A stretch of 14,158 bases of DNA from Bacteroidota bacterium (lineage in GTDB: Bacteria > Bacteroidota > Bacteroidia > Flavobacteriales > Weeksellaceae). Shown here piece after piece: positions 1 to 4,689 of this stretch (its first letter is position 1; the number at the start of each line of letters is the position of its first letter). The stretch is taken from the NCBI GenBank assembly GCA_023426625.1, contig JAFAAJ010000213.1:1-14158 (forward strand), in the 5' to 3' direction. The position numbers and the translations under genes were made by a program. The notes under the pieces were generated by a model. It was not told the origin of the DNA. It ran no database searches and saw only the letters and a program-made list of their open reading frames with translations.

Positions 1-678
1 CATCACCACTATCCTACTACAGTAACTTTGAGTGCACAACGCAGACTAGAACTGCTGAATCTCGCCAATGAATACGGTTTTATTATTCTGGAAGACGACT
101 ATGATTATGATTTTCACTACGACAAAAGTCCTATTTTGCCTTTGGCAAGTGCTGATACTTATGGAATGGTAATTTATATTGGTTCTTTTGGGAAATCTTT
201 AGCGCCGGGTTTTAGAACAGGTTTTATCGTGGCTCCGGAAAATTTAATGACAGAAATGCGAAAATATCTCGGAATTATTGACCGGCAAGGTGATGTTTTG
301 ATGGAACAGGTTTTGGGCGAAATGATTGCGGAAGGTGAAATTCACCGTTACCTTAAAAAGTCATTAAAAGTATATCAGGAAAGAAGAGATCGGTTTACGG
401 AGTTGTTGGATGAATATTTAGGAGATTTCATTACTTTCAGGAAGCCTACAGGAGGATTGGCTGTCTGGACAGAGTGGAAAGTCCCGATTAATCTGATGCA
501 ATTAAGCCGAAACTGTTCTCATGATCGTCTTTTTTTACCCAGAACTTTGCTGTATCAGAATCAGAAACTGACTGCTATGAGATTAGGATATGGGAATCTT
601 GATTTCAATGAAATGAAAAAAAGCATTGAAATTCTTTCTCAAAATGCAGGATTATTGATCCATTCGAAACAAAAATAA
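1..678 (+). CDS. MocR/PdxR-type transcriptional regulator, C-terminal aminotransferase-like domain (5' truncated by window edge)
   Basis: The frame is open from the first base, so the true start and the expected N-terminal GntR winged-helix domain lie outside the window. The visible 225 residues are the large and C-terminal parts of a fold-type I PLP-dependent aminotransferase-like domain. Residues 1-9 (HHHYPTTVT) match the region before the SxxRR motif of MocR proteins. The EDDYDYDF block near residues 31-38 holds the Asp expected to contact the PLP ring nitrogen. The Lys in GSFGKSLAPGFR (about residue 65) is the expected Schiff-base lysine. MRLGYG near the end carries the carboxylate-binding Arg. 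MocR proteins use PLP or an amino-acid adduct as effector and often control vitamin B6, GABA or efflux genes; the target here is not visible. A stand-alone aminotransferase is possible because the HTH is not seen. Confidence 0.85.
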   Translation, partial: HHHYPTTVTLSAQRRLELLNLANEYGFIILEDDYDYDFHYDKSPILPLASADTYGMVIYIGSFGKSLAPGFRTGFIVAPENLMTEMRKYLGIIDRQGDVLMEQVLGEMIAEGEIHRYLKKSLKVYQERRDRFTELLDEYLGDFITFRKPTGGLAVWTEWKVPINLMQLSRNCSHDRLFLPRTLLYQNQKLTAMRLGYGNLDFNEMKKSIEILSQNAGLLIHSKQK

Positions 679-731
679 TTGACATTAACATTATTTAAGT
701 CTGTATTGGTTAGGTTTTTGAAGAATAAAAG

Positions 732-750
732 TCAGATCATCACGATCTGA
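732..750. promoter_or_regulatory. Inverted repeat in the leader of the stress-protein gene
   Basis: TCAGATC-atcac-GATCTGA is a perfect 7-bp inverted repeat with a 5-nt spacer, 32 bp before the start codon at 783. It is followed by TTTCTC rather than a clean T run. It could be a weak terminator for the upstream regulator gene, or an operator or leader hairpin for the downstream gene. The sequence does not decide between these. Confidence 0.35.
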
Positions 751-782
751 TTTCTCAAACCAATCACTTAAAATATTATATT

Positions 783-1289
783 ATGTCAACACAAAATCTT
801 ACCCATCTTGAGGCTATTAAAAAAATTCAGGAACTCTCAACCAATGCCGGAATTTGTATGTTCTGTACCGAACTGGAAAAAGTACCCGTCAATTCCCGAC
901 CTATGACCCTGAAGGAAGCGGATGACAGTGGAAACCTTTGGTTTATTAGCAGTGAAGCGAGCAATAAAAACTTCGAGATCAAAGAAGACCGAAGAGTACA
1001 GTTGTTCTTCATGAACAATGGAGATTCACAATATCTTTCCGTTTATGGCATTGCATCAATGTATACGGATCAAGCTACCATTGAAGAAAAATGGTCGGCA
1101 ATGGCAAAACCCTGGTTTGAAGGTAAAGATGATCCTAACATTTCGATCATCCGTGTGGAACCAAAGGAAAGCTATTATTGGGATACCAAGGCTGGAAAAC
1201 TGGTAACTTTATTAAGTTTTGTAGCAGCAGCAATAACAGGAAATAAGACTGATAATTCCGATGGTGTTGAAGGCATTGCAACAATATAA
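783..1289 (+). CDS. PNPOx-fold general stress protein (pyridoxamine 5'-phosphate oxidase family, GSP26-like)
   Basis: This 168-residue protein belongs to the flavin-binding split-barrel family of Bacillus general stress protein 26 homologues. Recognisable features are the N-terminal helix LEAIKKIQEL, a central barrel with MTLKEADDSGNLWFISSEAS (about 39-58), the run of hydrophobic strands VQLFFMNNGDSQYLSVYG, and the segment KWSAMAKPWFEG-DDPNISIIRVEP-SYYWDTKAGKL near 102-140, which is typical of the stress subgroup. Members bind FMN or FAD and are linked to oxidative or general stress; they are not the true PdxH oxidase. The gene follows the MocR gene on the same strand with a 104-bp gap, so it may have its own promoter. 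Length and both ends look intact. Confidence 0.85.
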   Translation: MSTQNLTHLEAIKKIQELSTNAGICMFCTELEKVPVNSRPMTLKEADDSGNLWFISSEASNKNFEIKEDRRVQLFFMNNGDSQYLSVYGIASMYTDQATIEEKWSAMAKPWFEGKDDPNISIIRVEPKESYYWDTKAGKLVTLLSFVAAAITGNKTDNSDGVEGIATI

Positions 1290-1393
1290 ATTAGTTCTGG
1301 TTAAAGAGTAATTTTTAATTAAGAAAATAATTTTAAGAGGTTCGCTTTATAGCAATCTTATTACTTTTCTTAAATAAAAAGTTAAGTTATAAC

Positions 1394-1499
1394 AAAGAGG
1401 CTGTCTCAAAAGGTAAATTAATGCTCTGAGAATCTCCTAAATGACAAAAGTTGTCAGACAGGAGTCCGAGAGAGGGGGTACTTTTGAGACAGCCTCTTT
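1394..1499. repeat. 106-bp element with perfect 19-bp terminal inverted repeats (MITE-like or bidirectional terminator)
   Basis: Left arm 1394-1412 (AAAGAGGCTGTCTCAAAAG) is the exact reverse complement of right arm 1481-1499. The interior carries nested inverted repeats: CTCCT (1434-1438) with AGGAG (1460-1464), and TGACA (1442-1446) with TGTCA (1452-1456) around a 5-nt loop. The whole element could therefore fold as one long imperfect stem. It lies between two convergent genes and has A-rich and T-rich outer edges, so it can act as a terminator in both directions. GGCTGTCTCAAAA resembles insertion-sequence ends from memory, which suggests a miniature non-autonomous element. No target-site duplication is obvious and no transposase frame is inside. 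Confidence 0.6.
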
Positions 1500-1555
1500 T
1501 AATTTTGGGTGTGTGATGAATTGTGATTTGGTTTTCAAAGGCTTCAGCGCATTGA

Positions 1556-1942
1556 TTACTCGGTGTAATTATTATCCATATTGAGCGTGTTGAGGATTTT
1601 ATTGAGGTACTCTTCTTCTTTCAGTACCTTATAATATGCTGTTTTGGCATAAAGGGTAAAAGAAGGGTCATTCATTCCTACTTCAGACTCCGTATAGACA
1701 ATATTTCCTGAATTCCCGCTGTGGAATTCGCTTAAATGCAAGAGATACTCCTGAATATAAGTGTCGATTGCACTCTTAAGAGTTTCACATTTCGCATTAT
1801 TTTTCACCTTTTCCAAGGATTTGATCAAAAATGCTGTGACTCCATAAGAATTGATGACACTCGGAAACAAGGATTCATTTTCGATCACATTGTTTCTGTC
1901 ATTCATATCGGAATATTTCAAAGCGTCATTTTCAAAAATCAT
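1556..1942 (-). CDS. Hypothetical protein, 128 aa, last gene of a three-gene operon
   Basis: I do not recognise the family. The 128-residue product is acidic and predicted soluble. It has no signal peptide and no membrane span. The segment about 36-72 (AFLIKSLEKVKNN...IDTYIQEYLLHLSEF) and the segment near 99-120 (YAKTAYYKVLKEEEYLNKILNTL) look like amphipathic helices. There is one Cys, at about position 52. The start ATG at 1942 lies 18 bp behind the stop of the 100-aa gene at 1961, so the two are probably cotranscribed. The gene runs convergently into the 1394-1499 element, which may end its transcript. No function is proposed. Confidence 0.7.
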   Translation of the reverse strand: MIFENDALKYSDMNDRNNVIENESLFPSVINSYGVTAFLIKSLEKVKNNAKCETLKSAIDTYIQEYLLHLSEFHSGNSGNIVYTESEVGMNDPSFTLYAKTAYYKVLKEEEYLNKILNTLNMDNNYTE

Positions 1943-1960
1943 AGCTTTATTATAGTTTAT

Positions 1961-2263
1961 TTAATTGTTAGGGACTTGCAAATACTTTTCAAAGTAATGA
2001 AGGTCTTCCTTTTCCTTGATGGACAGGTAAAACATGACCTGTAAGGGTTCTTTGACTCCGATGCTTTTAAAACTATCGAAATGGGCTATCAAAGCTTTAA
2101 CATTTTCAATATTCACATCTTTTAAAATAACGAATAATAAAAATATATTTTCCCTTATTTCTCTTGCATAGATTACCGCTCCATCTTCAAACCATTCGCC
2201 TTTATTTGCAATTTTAATAAAATGCTCGGCGCTTAATGATCTTAAGACTTCCTGTTTGTTCAT
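1961..2263 (-). CDS. Hypothetical protein, 100 aa, middle gene of a three-gene operon
   Basis: I do not recognise the family. The 100-residue product has alternating hydrophobic stretches (ENIFLLFVILKDV, LQVMFYLSIKEK) that read as beta strands in a small soluble alpha/beta domain. It lacks a signal peptide and has no Cys. It starts 16 bp after the stop of the 33-aa ORF at 2280 and ends 18 bp before the 128-aa gene. The three-gene unit lies downstream of the promoter at 2470-2514, so control by a Crp/Fnr protein is inferred from site geometry. No function is proposed. Confidence 0.7.
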   Translation of the reverse strand: MNKQEVLRSLSAEHFIKIANKGEWFEDGAVIYAREIRENIFLLFVILKDVNIENVKALIAHFDSFKSIGVKEPLQVMFYLSIKEKEDLHYFEKYLQVPNN

Positions 2264-2279
2264 GGATCTTAGTTTCTGG

Positions 2280-2381
2280 TTAAAATACAGACATGATCTG
2301 CATTAGTTTTGTTGGAATGCCTTCCCTCTTTTCTTCATAATCACCTGTAGGCTTCTTTTTGTTTTCGCGTAACTGTTTCAT
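2280..2381 (-). CDS. Small ORF, 33 aa, first gene of the three-gene operon
   Basis: On the - strand an ATG at 2381 opens 33 codons to a TAA at 2280. The peptide begins MKQLRENKKKPTGDYEEKR and ends PTKLMQIMSVF, so it is highly charged with a short hydrophobic tail. The evidence for translation is indirect: correct position between promoter and next gene, a 16-bp gap to the 100-aa gene, and a start codon in the loop of a possible hairpin. It could be a functional microprotein, a translated leader, or chance. I do not recognise it. Confidence 0.45.
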   Translation of the reverse strand: MKQLRENKKKPTGDYEEKREGIPTKLMQIMSVF

Positions 2382-2447
2382 TTTTACAGTTAGTGATCAC
2401 ATACTATAAACTTTTCCTTAGCAATGCTAAGTACCTCTGTAAAGAGG
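2371..2447 (-). promoter_or_regulatory. Structured 5' leader with three consecutive hairpins
   Basis: In the predicted leader of the three-gene operon, read on the - strand, three inverted repeats follow each other. The first is CCTCT-ttac-AGAGG (2434-2447). The second is the perfect 15-bp palindrome CTTAGCATTGCTAAG (2417-2431). The third is AACTGT-aaaaatgaa-ACAGTT (2371-2391), which puts the start codon of the 33-aa ORF in its loop. The stems are short, 5 to 7 bp. They suggest, but do not prove, an RNA leader with a regulatory or stabilising role. Confidence 0.4.
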
Positions 2448-2469
2448 ATCTGGAGATATTTGATTTCTC

Positions 2470-2514
2470 CAAAGTTACCGTTTGGTGATTTATTTTTTTA
2501 TGACCGTGGTCATA
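2470..2514 (-). promoter_or_regulatory. Predicted Crp/Fnr-type class II activated promoter of the three-gene operon
   Basis: On the - strand the palindrome TATGACC-AC-GGTCATA (2499-2514) reads as TATGA-N6-TCATA, the 5-6-5 layout of Crp/Fnr-family sites. It abuts the stop codon of the upstream regulator gene. Twenty-one bases further on lies TAACTTTG (2470-2477), a perfect match to the Bacteroidetes -7 box TAnnTTTG. The centres are 33 bp apart, which puts the palindrome near -40 from the expected transcript start. No TTG box is present at the usual -33 distance, as expected for an activator-dependent promoter. The lipoprotein promoter at 4423-4467 has the same architecture. Confidence 0.6.
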
Positions 2515-2515
2515 A

Positions 2516-3130
2516 TCAATACATGATTTTTTTATTGTCGATCCTGAGCATATTCTCCTTCTGCATTTTTTTAAGAGTCCTGATCACTGTTTCTACCCGC
2601 AAACCTGTGAGATTAGCCAACTGTTGTCTTGTGATCTCTACAGGATAGGAGAACTGTTCTTCATTTTGGTGGTAGCTTTTCAGATAATCCAGGATGCCTT
2701 TTATCTTAAGGGTTGGGTTAAGTGAAGTCAGATGCTGCATCATAATCGATTTGAAATACAGTTTTTGAGCAAGACATCTGTTCATTTCCAGAGAGACTTC
2801 CGGATGATCTTTCAGCAGATCCATAAAATTGTGTTTAGGAAGCTGTAAAATTTCGGAAGGAGTCAGTGCTATTGCATTCATAGAATATTTTCTATCAAAA
2901 AATACCACTGAGTCCCCGAAACTTTGATTTTCACCCAGAATGTTATGAATGAATTCCCGGCCTTCATCATTGTAATTATTGAGCTTTACTTTTCCTGTAA
3001 CGATCTGGAAATAATAAAGAGCATAATCATCTTCACGAAAAATCAACTCATCTTTCAGGTATTGTTTATTTTCTGCACCGTATTGGCTTAAAAGCTCACG
3101 GTCGATATTCATGCAGCTTACGGTTTTCAT
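2516..3130 (-). CDS. Crp/Fnr family transcriptional regulator, downstream paralogue of the pair
   Basis: This 204-residue protein has an N-terminal cyclic-nucleotide-type beta-barrel (about 20-110, with VTGKVKLNNYNDEGREFIHNI), a long dimerisation helix (about 111-135), and a C-terminal Crp-type winged helix at about 165-204 (TRQQLANLTGLRVETVIRTLKKM). The recognition helix keeps the Glu and Arg (VETVIR) that in Crp and Fnr read the GA step of the half-site. The Arg-Ser pair that binds cAMP phosphate in E. coli Crp is not apparent, and there is no N-terminal Cys cluster as in Fnr, so the effector is unknown. The gene is clearly paralogous to the one upstream (shared KLNNY, EFI.NIL, TRQQ.A.LTGL.VET.IRT). 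A palindrome touches its start codon. Confidence 0.9.
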   Translation of the reverse strand: MKTVSCMNIDRELLSQYGAENKQYLKDELIFREDDYALYYFQIVTGKVKLNNYNDEGREFIHNILGENQSFGDSVVFFDRKYSMNAIALTPSEILQLPKHNFMDLLKDHPEVSLEMNRCLAQKLYFKSIMMQHLTSLNPTLKIKGILDYLKSYHQNEEQFSYPVEITRQQLANLTGLRVETVIRTLKKMQKENMLRIDNKKIMY

Positions 3131-3170
3131 AATAAATGGTTACATTTCAGTGAATTGTAAAACATTTATT
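3131..3170. promoter_or_regulatory. 40-bp nested palindrome touching the start codon of the second Crp/Fnr gene
   Basis: The outer arms AATAAATG (3131-3138) and CATTTATT (3163-3170) are exact reverse complements. The inner arms TTACATTTCA (3140-3149) and TGAATTGTAA (3151-3160) match at 9 of 10 positions around a central G. The structure fills almost the whole 49-bp gap between the two Crp/Fnr genes and ends directly at the ATG at 3128-3130. It may be an autoregulatory operator, an RNA hairpin limiting translation of the second gene, or a weak terminator after the first. Confidence 0.5.
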
Positions 3171-3179
3171 GTGCCGATT

Positions 3180-3776
3180 TTAATATAAGATCTTTCTGTC
3201 CCGGATTTTTACCAGCCTGTTTTTTTCCATTACTTTTATGGTTCTTATGGCTGTTTCTACACAAAGACCTGTAAGACTGGCCATTTGTTGTCTTGTTAAA
3301 GGAACCGTGAAAGAGAACGGTGTCCGGTCGGTATGGAAACTTTTAAGATAATCCATCAATCCTTTCAGTCTTTTAGCGGGATTGTGGGAAGAAATATTCT
3401 GCATCATAATGAATTTATAATACAGACGTTGGGAAAGAAAACTGCTTATTTCTAAAGATAATTCCGGAGATTGCTCCAGTAACTTAAAAAATAATGATTT
3501 TGGAAGCTTAAGAATACTACATTCCGTAATGGCTTCCGCATTCACAGGATAAGGTTTGTCGATAAAAAGAATCGACTCTCCACAACTTTGACCATCCGAC
3601 AGAATGTTCTGAATAAATTCTTTTCCGTCTTCAGCATAGTTATTTAATTTTACTTCTCCCTTTACTATCTGATAATAGTAGTTGGGCATTTCTCCTTCAT
3701 TGAAGATGAATTCTGAGGACCTGTAGTCTTTAAGACTAGCTCCCATTGAGTACAGTATATTTTCACTAATTACCAT
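3180..3776 (-). CDS. Crp/Fnr family transcriptional regulator, upstream paralogue of the pair
   Basis: This 198-residue paralogue of the next gene has the same order of parts: a sensory beta-barrel (about 15-105, YYYQIVKGEVKLNNYAEDG), a dimer helix with LSLEISSFLSQRLYYKFIMMQ, and a C-terminal winged helix with TRQQMASLTGLCVETAIRTIKVM. The recognition helix again carries Glu and Arg (VETAIR). The barrel lacks the Crp cAMP motif; PYPVNAEA stands where Crp has its Arg-Ser. The two genes are 49 bp apart on the same strand and look like a tandem duplication that has since diverged. About 180 bp of very AT-rich sequence lies upstream; no perfect TAnnTTTG box or TATGA-N6-TCATA site was found there. 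Confidence 0.9.
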   Translation of the reverse strand: MVISENILYSMGASLKDYRSSEFIFNEGEMPNYYYQIVKGEVKLNNYAEDGKEFIQNILSDGQSCGESILFIDKPYPVNAEAITECSILKLPKSLFFKLLEQSPELSLEISSFLSQRLYYKFIMMQNISSHNPAKRLKGLMDYLKSFHTDRTPFSFTVPLTRQQMASLTGLCVETAIRTIKVMEKNRLVKIRDRKILY

Positions 3777-3955
3777 AATATTTTGTTTTTTAATGTTTGT
3801 GATTATAAAATTTTTCGCAATTAGGGGAAATATGAGTGAATAATTTTATATGTGATTTTTAATATATGCAAATATTAAGCCTATCTATCTCCCGAAACGT
3901 TAATTAAGGTTAAATATTGAATTAATAATAACATATTTTATTTATTGGTATATTT

Positions 3956-4060
3956 TCAATATTTAATTTGTTTAATGGTTTTAAATGTCATAATGATGAC
4001 TGCCACTACAGATATAATCAGACATGCCCAAAACATAACAATTTGGGAATACTTATTCAT
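3956..4060 (-). CDS. Small single-span membrane protein, 34 aa
   Basis: An ATG at 4060 on the - strand opens 34 codons to a TGA at 3956. The peptide starts MNKYSQIVMFWACLIISVV and continues AVIIMTFKTIKQIKY, giving one hydrophobic span at about residues 7-25 followed by a Lys-rich tail that should stay in the cytoplasm. This is the usual build of bacterial membrane microproteins. It lies 115 bp downstream of the lipoprotein gene on the same strand, beyond a probable terminator, and no perfect -7 box was seen just upstream. Expression is therefore uncertain. The coherent membrane span argues against chance, but AT-rich DNA often encodes hydrophobic peptides. Confidence 0.5.
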   Translation of the reverse strand: MNKYSQIVMFWACLIISVVAVIIMTFKTIKQIKY

Positions 4061-4084
4061 TCATAAAGTTTGATTACTTTATGA
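4061..4084. promoter_or_regulatory. Inverted repeat before the 34-aa membrane ORF
   Basis: TCATAAAG (4061-4068) and CTTTATGA (4077-4084) are exact reverse complements around an 8-nt spacer, immediately upstream of the ATG at 4058-4060. The position fits an operator or a hairpin over the ribosome-binding region. The half-sites contain TCAT/ATGA but in the opposite orientation to the Crp-type sites at 2499 and 4452. Confidence 0.4.
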
Positions 4085-4123
4085 GATCCATAATTGAAAA
4101 TTAAATTTTCGAATTGATACAAA

Positions 4124-4160
4124 GCCTATTTTCATATTTCTTCCGAAGTAGAAAATAGGC
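4124..4160 (-). terminator. Probable terminator of the lipoprotein gene
   Basis: Read on the - strand, GCCTATTTTC (4151-4160) and GAAAATAGGC (4124-4133) form a perfect 10-bp stem with a 17-nt loop that can pair further internally. It is followed by TTTGT. It starts 15 bp after the stop of the lipoprotein gene at 4176. The T tract is short, so termination may be partial. Confidence 0.6.
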
Positions 4161-4175
4161 ATAAGAAAACAAAAA

Positions 4176-4394
4176 TTATCTACTGTTATTAATAGAATCA
4201 GATGCATTGGCAATACTATCCGGAGAAGTACTGTTGATGGTTGCTGTAGTCATAGAGTCCTGCTCAATGCCGGAATCACTTAGCGTGTCTGCCATGGTTA
4301 ACGAATCTCCGTTATTGTATTCCGTTTCTTTTTCTTTTTTGCAGCTCAGGACAGTAAAGCCCGCAACCAAAATAAGTGTTACAATCGTTTTCAT
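4176..4394 (-). CDS. Small secreted lipoprotein, 72 aa, predicted Crp/Fnr-activated
   Basis: The product begins with MKTIVTLILVAGFTVLSCKK, a type II signal peptide with lipobox VLSC and the lipidated Cys at residue 18. The mature part of about 55 residues is polar, rich in Ser, Thr, Asp and Asn (repeated Asp-Ser pairs such as DTLSDSGIEQDS and SPDSIANASDSI) and looks disordered, with no recognisable domain. It should be anchored in the envelope; its role is unknown. The gene is monocistronic or leads into the 34-aa ORF by read-through. Its promoter at 4423-4467 has a Crp/Fnr-type palindrome and a perfect -7 box, leaving a short leader of roughly 25 nt. Confidence 0.75.
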   Translation of the reverse strand: MKTIVTLILVAGFTVLSCKKEKETEYNNGDSLTMADTLSDSGIEQDSMTTATINSTSPDSIANASDSINNSR

Positions 4395-4422
4395 ATATTA
4401 AATTTTGTAAAGATGTGTTCGT

Positions 4423-4467
4423 CAAAAGTAGACAAACGCCATATCTAATCATATGATTCAAATCATA
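4423..4467 (-). promoter_or_regulatory. Predicted Crp/Fnr-type class II activated promoter of the lipoprotein gene
   Basis: On the - strand the perfect palindrome TATGATT-TG-AATCATA (4452-4467) reads as TATGA-N6-TCATA. It is followed after 21 bases by TACTTTTG (4423-4430), a perfect TAnnTTTG -7 box. The distance between the centres is 33 bp, identical to the promoter at 2470-2514. No TTG box sits at the normal -33 position. The start codon is 29 bp further on, which suits a short leader. Confidence 0.6.
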
Positions 4468-4529
4468 ACGTTGAATAATGAGGTAAACAAACGGATTTTA
4501 TTATAAAATAAAGGAGTTTTTAAACAGTG

Positions 4530-4549
4530 TATTCACTTGCTAGTGAATA
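4530..4549. promoter_or_regulatory. Perfect 8-4-8 palindrome in the gap between the lipoprotein and third Crp/Fnr genes
   Basis: TATTCACT-tgct-AGTGAATA is a 20-bp inverted repeat with perfect 8-bp arms. It lies in the 295-bp intergenic region 4395-4689, 63 bp upstream of the lipoprotein Crp-type site and 140 bp after the end of the third Crp/Fnr gene. The rest of this gap is AT-rich with no credible ORF. It is possibly an operator; no T tract marks it as a terminator. Confidence 0.35.
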
Positions 4550-4632
4550 AGATAACATGGTTAATGAATCTGAAAATAAAAAATGAAAAAATTTAAGATT
4601 AGTGAAAAATTAATAAAATTTCACGATTTGAA

Positions 4633-4657
4633 GACCTGTATGGTATAAATACAAGTC
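4633..4657 (-). terminator. Weak hairpin after the third Crp/Fnr gene
   Basis: Read on the - strand, GACTTGTAT-ttatacc-ATACAGGTC gives a 9-bp stem with one G-U pair. It lies 32 bp after the stop at 4690. The following bases (TTCAAATCG) are not a good U tract, so this is a weak terminator candidate. Confidence 0.3.
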
Positions 4658-4689
4658 GATAAGCATGCCCTTAATGTTGTTTTAAAAAG

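Noticed and set aside
679..684. TTGACA resembling a sigma-70 -35 box before the stress-protein gene.
   Set aside because: Bacteroidetes housekeeping promoters do not use TTGACA/TATAAT, and no good -7 box sits at the proper distance.
783..1289. Annotation as true pyridoxamine 5'-phosphate oxidase (pdxH).
   Set aside because: Length and blocks such as KPWFEG and SYYWDTKAGKL fit the general-stress split-barrel subgroup. The PdxH C-terminal signature is missing.
1736..2044. A 102-codon open frame on the + strand.
   Set aside because: It is antisense to the two hypothetical genes at 1556-2263, which have operon spacing and an upstream promoter. The + frame has neither.
3777..3955. Search for a Crp-type site and promoter before the first regulator gene.
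   Set aside because: Only a 7-of-8 match (AATATTTG on the - strand, 3869-3876) was found, with no palindrome 33 bp upstream. Nothing can be called.
3987..4000. GTCAT-AATG-ATGAC inverted repeat as another Crp-type site.
   Set aside because: The half-sites face the opposite way with a 4-bp spacer, and it lies inside the 34-aa ORF with no -7 box at the proper distance.
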